DNA of 9,335 bases from an uncultured Porphyromonadaceae bacterium (GTDB lineage: Bacteria; Bacteroidota; Bacteroidia; Bacteroidales; Muribaculaceae), in NCBI GenBank assembly GCA_947175455.1, contig CAMWMW010000031.1:1-9335 (forward strand). The letters are read 5' to 3'. Under the pieces are notes generated by a model, which had not been told where the DNA came from, ran no database searches, and saw only the letters and a program-made list of their open reading frames with translations. This document shows positions 1-7,471 of this stretch, in pieces; within the stretch, counting starts at the first letter, position 1; the number at the start of each line of letters is the position of its first letter. Made by a program: the position numbers and the translations under genes.

Positions 1-1101
1 AAGGGACATGGCGTCCGAAGAGGCTTTTATGTGAACCGTTGAAGGCCTTTCGGTATGTCTTCGTCCTCTTACGGCTTTTTGCGGAATCGTAACGTCAAGT
101 ACCCTGTAGTTTTCCGGAAGCGACAGACTGTAGCTTTCGCCGGCTGTCACGGCAAAAGAATAATGTTCATGCGCGTTTGCGGATATCCCTCCTGCTTCGG
201 GAAGTATTTTAGGGTATGTCAGAAGCCAGTAATCAAGATTTATAAAGTCTGCATCCGAATTTGTTGCGTTTATTCCGAGTGTGACGCTTTCCGCGGCGTT
301 CACTTTAAATTCTATTGAATTTGCGGATGAGGTTGCCGGATATTCCCAGAATTTGTCTGTACCGAGTGAGGAGAACGTAAAACTGTAAGGCGATTCTGAA
401 TCTTTCAGCTCAATCCTGATTGTCCCTTTTGATGACGGGGATGTATAGACCCTATATGCGAGACGTGCGGTTCCAGATGTCATCAGCGGGGACGGGAGTG
501 TCCGTTTTACGTGCGTTTCGGGATCAAGAAGATTTTCGCCCCAGAAGAGCTGACCGGTATTGGTGGTGTTCAGCTGCAGGTCTTTTTCATGATAGACATA
601 TCCCCATCCCTGAACTAATTCCTGAGTCGTATCTTCTGGTTCCGACTCTGAGGCGAGACAAGGTTCTTCGCAGTCGGAAAGAAAATAATAGCCGGAGTTC
701 GAATATATGTTCATTGCGTTGCGTCTGAACATCGGAGTCTTGCCGGTTTCAAAAACGATGTTTTCCACGCCTTGCGCATAGAAATAAAGGGAATTGTTGT
801 CATGGATCACAGCTATCTGCCCTATGTCATCGCTATAGGGGAGTGCTTCGGATGCATCTGTGAAATTAAGGGAATACATTCTTCCCCCTTTGCCCCATAC
901 ACCTACTTTGCCGGGGTTTTCGAATCCCATTTCATTCAGCAGGGAATAGGGTATCTGATAAAGTCCGGAGACGCCGGTCTCGATTTTTACCCATTTGCCT
1001 TCGCTCAGTCGCGAGTCAGACTTGAAAACATAGTTGCCCTCGGCGATCATTTCTGTTGTGAAACAAAAGGAGAGCAGTATGGCAAACCATATGCGTTTCA
1101 T
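1..1101 (-). CDS. PorU-like (T9SS sortase N-terminal region) protein, partial; C-terminus lies beyond the left edge
   Basis: This frame is open for 367 codons from an ATG at 1101 to position 1, with no stop in the window, so only the N-terminal part is visible. Residues 1-20 look like a Sec signal peptide (MKRIWFAILLSFCF, then a polar stretch ending in A). The rest aligns by eye with the PorU encoded upstream (2373-5816): GKWVKI (35-40), NEMGFENP (56-63), a GxGGRM motif (70-74), YFLSDCE (139-145), HEKDLQ (171-176) and GQLFWGENL (183-191) match GRWMKI, KAMGFSNP, GTGGRM, YFISDRE, HERDIQ and GRLLLGEDF. This is the beta-rich exported region that precedes the C25 peptidase domain in PorU. The His/Cys catalytic segment would lie outside the window, so sortase activity cannot be judged. 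Its ATG overlaps the stop of the FAH-like gene (ATGA, 1101-1098), implying translational coupling. It could be a second sortase, a T9SS cargo or an inactive paralogue. Paralogy is seen in the sequence; function is inferred. Confidence 0.85.
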   Translation of the reverse strand, partial: MKRIWFAILLSFCFTTEMIAEGNYVFKSDSRLSEGKWVKIETGVSGLYQIPYSLLNEMGFENPGKVGVWGKGGRMYSLNFTDASEALPYSDDIGQIAVIHDNNSLYFYAQGVENIVFETGKTPMFRRNAMNIYSNSGYYFLSDCEEPCLASESEPEDTTQELVQGWGYVYHEKDLQLNTTNTGQLFWGENLLDPETHVKRTLPSPLMTSGTARLAYRVYTSPSSKGTIRIELKDSESPYSFTFSSLGTDKFWEYPATSSANSIEFKVNAAESVTLGINATNSDADFINLDYWLLTYPKILPEAGGISANAHEHYSFAVTAGESYSLSLPENYRVLDVTIPQKAVRGRRHTERPSTVHIKASSDAMSL

Positions 1102-1673
1102 CTGACTCTTATCTCAAGGATGTTTTTTGAACCGCAATCGGCTTTGAGTTCCTGACCCGGAGTCAGGACAGGACTTTCGCCTGAAAGAGGAATAAGGATA
1201 AGATCTCCGATCTTGAGCGTGTTGTCACGGCTTATCAAAGATATAATTCTGTCTATGTCAGATACAGTCGGCTTGATTCCGCTGCATGATGTCCGGGACG
1301 GTGCAAATGTGGTCTCTTGAGACATGATTTCTTCTATCGGCAGAAAATCGCCGACCATGCAGCATCTGTCGAAAGAGACAGCGCGATCCCACGGCAATCC
1401 CTTGCGTTTCAGTTCGTCAAGCAGATTTGCGGCATGTGCGGTGACAGCTATTGTCGCTTCCTGGTAATAGCGGTGGGCGAAACGCGGAGCTATGGATTTG
1501 CCGAGTCTTCCTATTTTTACCGCCAGTGCGAAAGAGGCTTTGAAAACGGTGTCGAAATCCGGTACGAAGAACGGATTGTCGGTGCGTATTACAGTGGAGT
1601 CGGGAAGTGTGAACCAGTTTATCTCGTTATCAGGCATTTCGCCGTCATACACGGGCAGACGGAATATTTTCAT
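1098..1673 (-). CDS. FAH-fold protein with degenerate active site (probable pseudoenzyme)
   Basis: A 191-residue protein that I place in the fumarylacetoacetate hydrolase (FAH) family. Recognisable family segments are NPFFVPDF (33-40), IGRLGKSI (54-61), RFAHRYY (64-70), KGLPWDRAVSFD (91-102), a short SLISRDNTLKIGDLIL stretch (145-160) and a LTPGQ-like turn (170-174). FAH enzymes normally bind Mg2+ through an ExE pair followed by an Asp. Here the ExE site reads FKASF (44-48), and the segment that should carry the Asp reads VTAHAANLLD (77-86), so all three ligands appear lost. The usual N-terminal (I)GRNYxxH motif and the TGTPxG loop are also gone (the latter is now IPLSGES, 161-167). Length is near the small-FAH norm of about 200 residues, and there is no signal peptide, so it is probably cytoplasmic. 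It starts 35 nt after rex, and its stop overlaps the start of the PorU-like gene by four bases. From memory, a FAH-family gene also sits beside porU in Porphyromonas gingivalis; I could not check this. Confidence 0.8.
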   Translation of the reverse strand: MKIFRLPVYDGEMPDNEINWFTLPDSTVIRTDNPFFVPDFDTVFKASFALAVKIGRLGKSIAPRFAHRYYQEATIAVTAHAANLLDELKRKGLPWDRAVSFDRCCMVGDFLPIEEIMSQETTFAPSRTSCSGIKPTVSDIDRIISLISRDNTLKIGDLILIPLSGESPVLTPGQELKADCGSKNILEIRVR

Positions 1674-1708
1674 GTCGTTTTGTATGTTGCTTGTGTTCTG
1701 AATGAAAA

Positions 1709-2356
1709 TCAGTTTCTGGAATGTCTTTCTTCAAGACGGTTGAAAATGAGGGCGAGGTGTGCGTAGATCGAAGTGTTTGCCATTACTACCCCCTCGGCAA
1801 CCTTCACGCGGTACGGGGAGAAATTCCATATTGCCTTGACCCCCGCTCCGATTGCAGTGTCGGCGCATTCCTGAGCCGATTGAGCCGGGACTGTCAGTAT
1901 GCCGATAGAGGCGGGATTGCTCTCCATCACCTCGTATATCCTGTCAAGATGATATATCGGCACTCCGAGATCCGTACGTGCGATGATGTCCGGGTTCACG
2001 TCAAAACCGGCGACAATCTCCAGACCGTAGTTCGAGAGTCCCGAATCGCGGATCAGTGCTTTGCCGAGACTACCTGTGCCTATGACATAAGCCTTGTGCG
2101 AGCGTGTGAAGCCGAGAAAATCCGACAACGCCTCGATCAGAGCGCCTACCTCGTATCCGATTCTTGTCTTGCCTCTGATATTGAGGAAGGAGAGGTCTTT
2201 GGCAATCTGAGACGCATCGACACTCAATGCTCTTGAAATCTGAGTCGAGCTTACGTTCTCGACCCCGTTGGCTTTCAGTATCTCTACATAAGCCAGATAC
2301 CACGGCAGACGCCGCAGTGTCGGTTCCGGCAGTATGATGTTGTTTTCTTCGTTCAT
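1709..2356 (-). CDS. rex: Redox-sensing transcriptional repressor Rex
   Basis: A 215-residue cytoplasmic DNA-binding protein of the Rex family. Rex dimers bind operators when NAD+ is plentiful and release them when NADH binds, which derepresses fermentation and respiration genes. Residues 12-70 form the winged helix: RRLPWYLAYVE, then VSSTQISRAL (35-44), SQIAKDLSF (49-57) and GKTRIGYEV (62-70). Residues 88-120 form the Rossmann entry, with GTGSLG (93-98) and the acidic strand end AGFDVNP (116-122) expected to contact the adenosine ribose. NFSPYRVKV (178-186) and the C-terminal NTSIYAHLA (194-202) match the domain-swapped end of the family. AKDL replaces the RKDL of Firmicutes Rex, and I believe this is usual in Bacteroidetes. 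The ATG at 2356 lies 16 nt after the porU stop and the FAH-like gene follows by 35 nt, so rex looks like part of the porU transcript. I saw no convincing Rex operator in the window. Confidence 0.95.
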   Translation of the reverse strand: MNEENNIILPEPTLRRLPWYLAYVEILKANGVENVSSTQISRALSVDASQIAKDLSFLNIRGKTRIGYEVGALIEALSDFLGFTRSHKAYVIGTGSLGKALIRDSGLSNYGLEIVAGFDVNPDIIARTDLGVPIYHLDRIYEVMESNPASIGILTVPAQSAQECADTAIGAGVKAIWNFSPYRVKVAEGVVMANTSIYAHLALIFNRLEERHSRN

Positions 2357-2372
2357 ATCGTCTTTGCAATTT

Positions 2373-5300
2373 CTATTGTGCAGTCACTGCAAGTTTCTTT
2401 GTCTGTGAACTGTACATTCCGTCGGGAGTCTCCACAGTGGCGCGATAAAGGTATATTCCACGGGGAACACGTCTTCCTGCGTCATCCCTGAGATCCCATT
2501 GTGTCTGCATGCCGCCCTGCATGTCGCTGGTGACGGAGTTGTCTGCCAGCCAGACTCTTCTGCCTGACAATTCGAAAACTTCCAGACGGCATTTCATGCG
2601 GGTGTTGGGATGATCTACCGAAACAGAGAAGACAACACTTGTTGACGCCGGGTTGACATCTGTCGAGAGGTCGCGTATAGCCGGGTCTCTGACGGCGCCC
2701 ACGCTGAACGACACAGTCTTTGACGATGCGTTGTTGGCATTGTCGTATACCGTGAGTTTCAGTGTATGCTCGCCCGAGGAGATGCCGCTAAGCGGGTAGG
2801 ATATGTATCCTCCGAGCGGGTTTTCCGGATCGGGAGTGTAATAGGAATATACGTCATCGAAAATGAGGTCTTTGTCAAGTGTGACCGACATCTTGTGTCC
2901 GATTCCCGAATCCGAGATGTTGATACCGGATTCATCATAGAAAGAAGCGTGTACAACAGGATTGGCGTTTATCATCATCCCTTCCTTGAATTCGGGATAA
3001 TTAAGATAAAACGTCTTGATTTCAGGCCCCTCCGTGTCGGAGTCGCTGTCGTCATCGAATCCATATACATATAAAGATTCCGTGGAACCGTGCGCTTCCT
3101 TCCCCTCGTCGCTCCATGCGTAAGCGGAGATTCTTGCGGGAGAATAATTGTTGTCGGTCTCGGCGGGTGTGGTCAGAGAGACTTCCCATTCGCCTGCCGT
3201 GACTTTGGTTGATACTGTTGCAAGACGAGACTGACGGTCGTTGTATGTGGAGACAGTCCCTTTCGATCCGTTGCCTAAAGTCTCCACGACTCTTTCGGCA
3301 TCGAATAGGTCGATCGTGACAGTGCCGTTGAAACCGGTGGCACGCGAGCCGTCTGCATTCGTGATGTAGCCTTTGACACTTGCTTTTTCGAGCGCTTTCA
3401 ATTCAGGCATTTCTCCGGATTGCAGAATATCGGTTCCGTTTATGCTTTCCACCACAACACGACCGGCAGGTTTGGGTATTCGGATCGCCGGGTCGGACAT
3501 CAGACAGTACCGGAGTTTGTTGGCGTTGTTATAACCGTTTTTAGCCCTGATGAACACGTCTCCGATACGAGTCGCTTCCCCGTCGGGTCCCGGAGTCAGC
3601 ATCCATTGCGCCATGTTGAGGTTCAGCACACCGTTTTCCGATATGTAGACCGTGCGGCTGGGACATATCGCCCCGATGAATCCTGCTTCAGGATTCAGGA
3701 CAAGCTTTTCCGCACCGCTTATGTTGTCTGCGTCCCATGTGCCGAAAGAGCATGTCGCGCCGTAATAGAAAGTCAGGTTCGGATTGCTGAATGAGATTAT
3801 GTCGTTCCATGTCAGCAGTTTCTCATGAGTCCACGAACTTGCCGAAGCGTGTCCAACATAATTGGTGTATATCACACCTTCGTTGAAAAGGCGCATCATC
3901 CTTTCCTTCGCCTGCGGGTATGTCAGACCGAGACTTGTCGATACAAGCGGGTATGCGTCGAGGTATAGTTTCTCGTAATGGTAATGCGGAGCATAGGCTT
4001 TAAGGCGCGTATAAACTTTTTCTGTCTGATCCAGATGTTCGCCGTTGTCCTGGTCATCCGCGATAAGCATCACCCGGTTGCGCCATGCGCCGTATGTCGG
4101 GGTCTTTATGTATTTCTCAAGCTTTGCCGCAACCTCGTTTGCCTCTTTTGCTCCGGTCACGGGAAGACGCCCGACTGCGACATGCATCAAGGCTGCGTTG
4201 ATGTTGAATGTGTTTTCGTCAGTGTCGTCAAGCATGCCGATGATGTCGTCTGTGGAATACGCCGAGGGTTCGGTGAACCCGTCGGGAGACTGCCAGAGAG
4301 GGAGTGGTCTGTATCCGGCATTGCGTATTCCGCTTGAGACCATTTTTGTGTCATATGATCCGCGTCCGAGAAGCAGACAATATTTTATAGGTCTTGTCTC
4401 GTTGCGGTCATGCCACATTTTCAGTAATTTGCGGAATGCGCCCACATCGGGATGACCGCCGGAAAATTCGTTGTAGATCTCTTCGGGCGTCAGTACTGTC
4501 ACATTGAAGCCGTCTGTATCCTCATGCAGACGGGCAATCTTCTTTGCGGCTTCCGCATATTCTGAATATGCCACTATGAGCATGTCGGGGGAAGGCATCG
4601 AGTGTATGTCCTGATTGTTTACCCTCACGCTGCGTGTTACGGTCCGCGAGATTGAAGCCGGGTCGAATGCCACATATTCCCGGTAGCCCGGCGGGGGTGT
4701 GAAACAGGCTCTGTCGCCTTCAAGAGAGAAATCGACCTCTTTTACTTCACAAGGGTCGGTCACATCCCATATCAATGTATTCTGACCGCAGCCCGAGATT
4801 TCTACGGATTCACCGTCAAACCGGTTGTAGAAGTGGAGCTCGCCTGAGGCAAGACTCAAGGATTTGTTGTAAAAAACCTCGATATAATCAAGACGTGCGG
4901 TGAACAATGCACCGGAATAGGAATACTCTATGCCGGCGGTAAGCTTCTCATCTGTCTGTGTGAATGTCTTTGTGGTGATGGTTGTTTTGATGAACTCGCT
5001 TGAACATCCGTCAATCTTGTCGGAGGAAGTCGAGGGGAGTCTCTCCCCGTTGGCGCTTATCAGCAAAGATGAGGAGCCGTTGGTCGTCCTTGCGCCGAAT
5101 GCCACACGCATGGTGGCACGGTCAGAGACAATGCCCGGCAGCGTGAATGTGAAACGTTGTGATTTTTCGGAGCGAAAATCTTCGCCGAGGAGGAGTCTCC
5201 CTTCTTGCGAAGGAGCCTGGATGTCACGTTCATGAAGGAGCCTGGCTGTAAAGGCTGTGGCTATGTCGCTGCCTTTCACAGGAGAGGCGGGTGCTTTTTC

Positions 5301-5816
5301 AATCTCTTTGTTTTCCTGTTCGCGATCCGATATGAAATAGATGCTTTCGGCGCAATACGGATTAAGTATATGAGAATACAATCCGTTTCCGTCTCTTGAC
5401 CAGGTCACGTTGTCGGTTGCAAAAAACACAATCCCTTTCGGAGTGCGCACCGAGGGGAGAAGCGGAAGATCGTCGGGCATGTCTTCGGCAAGAGCCTCGC
5501 GTACCATCCTTCCGCCTGTGCCATATACGTTGACCGCATCGGGATTTGAGAACCCCATCGCCTTCAGGTCGGCATTGGAAACAAGATGCATGCCGGTTGT
5601 GTTCACCTTTATTTTCATCCAGCGTCCGGAAGAGAGCGCTGAATTTTGTGCATAATGCTGCGGATCAAGCGCAAGAGACTCGCCTGTGCCTGCGGCAATC
5701 GACAATATGCCGAGTATAATGGCAGGAAGATTTATATGTGGGTAAAAACGTTTCAAAAAAGTCGGTATTCTCTTTAAAAACGTTTGCCGGAGTCTGTTAT
5801 TGCCCGATTGACTCAA
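2373..5816 (-). CDS. porU: Type IX secretion system sortase PorU (C25 gingipain-fold)
   Basis: PorU is the outer-surface sortase of the T9SS: it removes the C-terminal domain (CTD) of cargo and joins cargo to lipopolysaccharide, working with PorV. The 1147-residue length is close to P. gingivalis PorU. A hydrophobic stretch (27-49) marks the signal peptide. A beta-rich N-terminal region (about 60-400) leads to the C25 peptidase domain (about 410-785), with NYVGHAS (652-658) supplying catalytic His656 and GATCSFGTWD (686-695) supplying Cys689. These sit at nearly the same positions as I recall for P. gingivalis PorU (Cys690). Ig-like strands (about 790-1040) precede a Por-type CTD (about 1050-1147) with NPAST, VFELSGRRV and GIYLYRA. 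The start at 5816 is TTG and overlaps the lysozyme gene by 20 nt. A second TTG at 5756 (L21) would give a tidier signal peptide beginning LKRFYPHINL and a 40-nt gap. No ATG is available upstream of the mature region. Confidence 0.93.
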   Translation of the reverse strand: MSQSGNNRLRQTFLKRIPTFLKRFYPHINLPAIILGILSIAAGTGESLALDPQHYAQNSALSSGRWMKIKVNTTGMHLVSNADLKAMGFSNPDAVNVYGTGGRMVREALAEDMPDDLPLLPSVRTPKGIVFFATDNVTWSRDGNGLYSHILNPYCAESIYFISDREQENKEIEKAPASPVKGSDIATAFTARLLHERDIQAPSQEGRLLLGEDFRSEKSQRFTFTLPGIVSDRATMRVAFGARTTNGSSSLLISANGERLPSTSSDKIDGCSSEFIKTTITTKTFTQTDEKLTAGIEYSYSGALFTARLDYIEVFYNKSLSLASGELHFYNRFDGESVEISGCGQNTLIWDVTDPCEVKEVDFSLEGDRACFTPPPGYREYVAFDPASISRTVTRSVRVNNQDIHSMPSPDMLIVAYSEYAEAAKKIARLHEDTDGFNVTVLTPEEIYNEFSGGHPDVGAFRKLLKMWHDRNETRPIKYCLLLGRGSYDTKMVSSGIRNAGYRPLPLWQSPDGFTEPSAYSTDDIIGMLDDTDENTFNINAALMHVAVGRLPVTGAKEANEVAAKLEKYIKTPTYGAWRNRVMLIADDQDNGEHLDQTEKVYTRLKAYAPHYHYEKLYLDAYPLVSTSLGLTYPQAKERMMRLFNEGVIYTNYVGHASASSWTHEKLLTWNDIISFSNPNLTFYYGATCSFGTWDADNISGAEKLVLNPEAGFIGAICPSRTVYISENGVLNLNMAQWMLTPGPDGEATRIGDVFIRAKNGYNNANKLRYCLMSDPAIRIPKPAGRVVVESINGTDILQSGEMPELKALEKASVKGYITNADGSRATGFNGTVTIDLFDAERVVETLGNGSKGTVSTYNDRQSRLATVSTKVTAGEWEVSLTTPAETDNNYSPARISAYAWSDEGKEAHGSTESLYVYGFDDDSDSDTEGPEIKTFYLNYPEFKEGMMINANPVVHASFYDESGINISDSGIGHKMSVTLDKDLIFDDVYSYYTPDPENPLGGYISYPLSGISSGEHTLKLTVYDNANNASSKTVSFSVGAVRDPAIRDLSTDVNPASTSVVFSVSVDHPNTRMKCRLEVFELSGRRVWLADNSVTSDMQGGMQTQWDLRDDAGRRVPRGIYLYRATVETPDGMYSSQTKKLAVTAQ

Positions 5817-6528
5817 ATTCTTCGCGGGTGCCGTTGAAGGTGTTGAGATCTACGTCTCCCCTGATTCCATTGACTTTTCCATGGTGGTCGTATTGCCAAT
5901 AGGTCCATTCCGCATCAATGGGATGTCCGGAAAACGAACATATCCATAACGGGTATCCTGGGAAGGCTTCCATCAGATATTCCTCATATCCGGCTATATT
6001 GGTGTAGAAAGTTACGCGGTGTCCTTTGAGATAGAGATATTCCGCCATTGTGATGAGGCGTTCCACGATTGTCTCCTGAGCTATTCCTTCGGGATTCCCT
6101 TGTTTTTCTATGTCAATGGCAAGTCCGAGGTCAAGTTTCCGGTTGCCGACCGCCTCAAGAAAATTCATTGCCTGATCCACACCGTCTTTGTCGAACCTGA
6201 AAAAATGGTAGGCGCCTGTCTTCATCCCCGCCTTCAGCGCCTTTGCATGGTTTGTGACAAAGTTCTTGTCTTTGAAATCCGCCCCTTCCGATGCTTTTAT
6301 GAATACAAAATCAATGCCGTCTTTGCGGGCTTTACGGAGATTAATGTCGCCGTTGTGAGAAGAGACATCTATCCCTCTTACCGGATACCGTTCAGGATCG
6401 ACATATGGCGGAGTGGTGAGATATTGCTCCCATACCCATGCGCATGACCAGGCAAGAACCGCTGTGAGGACAAGGAATCCTGCCGCAGTCCATATGTCTT
6501 TCTTAGGAGGTATGCGGAAATGTGTCAT
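5797..6528 (-). CDS. GH25 family lysozyme (N-acetylmuramidase), membrane-anchored
   Basis: A 243-residue glycoside hydrolase family 25 protein. This family cleaves the beta-1,4 bond between N-acetylmuramic acid and N-acetylglucosamine in peptidoglycan. Residues 13-33 form one hydrophobic helix after a short basic N-terminus (RIPPKK), so the protein is probably a signal-anchored envelope enzyme. The catalytic domain runs from about 50 to 240: GIDVSSHNGDI (52-62, Asp54), FIKASEG (76-82), GAYHFFR (105-111), the catalytic AIDIE (137-141, Asp139 and Glu141), FYTNIAGYE (174-182), LWICSF (194-199), YWQYD (210-214) and GDVDLNTFNG (224-233). All expected acidic residues are present, so it should be active. 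I chose the ATG at 6528 because it overlaps the transporter stop as ATGA (6528-6525) and is followed at once by the anchor. The frame stays open to 6693, but that extension lies in the transporter gene and adds an uninformative basic leader. Its 3' end overlaps porU by 20 nt. Confidence 0.92.
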   Translation of the reverse strand: MTHFRIPPKKDIWTAAGFLVLTAVLAWSCAWVWEQYLTTPPYVDPERYPVRGIDVSSHNGDINLRKARKDGIDFVFIKASEGADFKDKNFVTNHAKALKAGMKTGAYHFFRFDKDGVDQAMNFLEAVGNRKLDLGLAIDIEKQGNPEGIAQETIVERLITMAEYLYLKGHRVTFYTNIAGYEEYLMEAFPGYPLWICSFSGHPIDAEWTYWQYDHHGKVNGIRGDVDLNTFNGTREEFESIGQ

Positions 6529-7439
6529 GCTTTGTCGATGGCGTTGAGTTTTTTTCTTCCCGGGTATGCGAGATACTGGTTGAATATCACTCCGAAAATA
6601 ATGAGGGACAGTCCGACGTATGATGTGGTCAGAATGGTCTCGCCTACAATAACTGAAATGAAGAACAGAGAAAGGAACGGCGCGATGTAGCACATCTGGT
6701 TGACTGTAGCCACATTTGCGGCGTTTTTCAGGGCTATGCTGAAAAAGAGGAAAGGAATGCCCATTTCGAAGGCACCTACATATATGCTTGCCTGAGTGCC
6801 TGACATCGAGTCAAAAGTCGTGGGAACCCAAAGGAGTCCGGCAAGGAGATAAACGGAGCCGAACAGGAAGGAGCCGAACAGTTTTACGCTTTCGTCGAAG
6901 CCGCCTTTGAGCCTTTCGTTTACAATCCAGTATACCGCCCATAGGATAGCGCTCAGTAAAGCCATCGCAATTCCTGAAATGGATAGTGAGCCGCCGATTC
7001 CCCCTCCGCCGAGCGAAATGACGCTGACACCGGCAAAAGAAACCGCCATGCCTATGTAGAGCCGTGGCTTTACGGGTTTGTGCATCACGACAGCAAGAAG
7101 AATCACCAGGAATATGGGCCAGCAGTAGTTTACCGGCTGGGCAACTTGTGCCGGCAGCTGTTCGTAGGCGGAAAAAAGCACAAGGTAATAGAGTGTCGGA
7201 CTCAGGAATCCCAGCAGGGCAAGAGCCCCCAGATCTTTTATGTGCATGTGTCTGAACTGACTCCATTTCCTTTGCGCGGTAATGGCAATCGCGAATATGA
7301 CAGTGGCGGTGATAGCCGCCACTGTCAGCATTTCATAGTGGGAATAATATGAGAGAGCGGTCTTGAAGGCGGCTGCCACTGTAGACCAGCTGAGCACCGC
7401 CGCCGAAGCGGCGGTTATCGCCTTTTGGTTATCGGTCAT
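6525..7439 (-). CDS. DMT-superfamily (EamA) transporter
   Basis: A 304-residue inner-membrane protein with about ten hydrophobic segments (roughly 8-27, 36-55, 69-90, 95-119, 128-145, 155-173, 187-205, 217-236, 246-268 and 273-290), the usual layout of two EamA repeats of five helices. Supporting features are the first-helix LSWSTVAAAFK (16-26), QPVNYCWP (101-108) before a helix, the glycine-rich end of repeat one (GGGGIGG, 144-150), and NVATVNQMCYIAPFLS (242-257) followed by GETI (266-269), typical of the second repeat. The VNYxWP motif resembles that of the aromatic amino acid exporter YddG, but that is too little to assign a substrate, so export of an amino acid or other metabolite is only a guess. 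The ATG at 7439 lies 32 nt after the aminopeptidase stop. Its TGA overlaps the lysozyme ATG, so these two are probably translated in a coupled way. Confidence 0.92.
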   Translation of the reverse strand: MTDNQKAITAASAAVLSWSTVAAAFKTALSYYSHYEMLTVAAITATVIFAIAITAQRKWSQFRHMHIKDLGALALLGFLSPTLYYLVLFSAYEQLPAQVAQPVNYCWPIFLVILLAVVMHKPVKPRLYIGMAVSFAGVSVISLGGGGIGGSLSISGIAMALLSAILWAVYWIVNERLKGGFDESVKLFGSFLFGSVYLLAGLLWVPTTFDSMSGTQASIYVGAFEMGIPFLFFSIALKNAANVATVNQMCYIAPFLSLFFISVIVGETILTTSYVGLSLIIFGVIFNQYLAYPGRKKLNAIDKA

Positions 7440-7471
7440 ATCCTTTCTTGTTGGTTAACGTGTTGTGTCGG

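Noticed and set aside
1056..1062. TTGTGAA, a half-site of the Rex operator
   Set aside because: No matching TTCACAA arm follows, and it is inside the signal-peptide region of the PorU-like gene.
1317..2236. Plus-strand frames opposite the FAH-like and rex genes
   Set aside because: They have no recognisable domains and are explained by codon bias of the minus-strand genes.
6529..6693. Upstream in-frame extension of the lysozyme gene to 6693
   Set aside because: It lies wholly within the transporter coding sequence, encodes a leader with no signal or domain, and the ATG at 6528 has an ATGA junction plus a proper membrane anchor.
7441..7470. TTGTT and GTTAAC motifs between the aminopeptidase and transporter genes
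   Set aside because: They do not form a symmetric Rex-like operator or a convincing hairpin; a 32-nt operon spacer is enough explanation.
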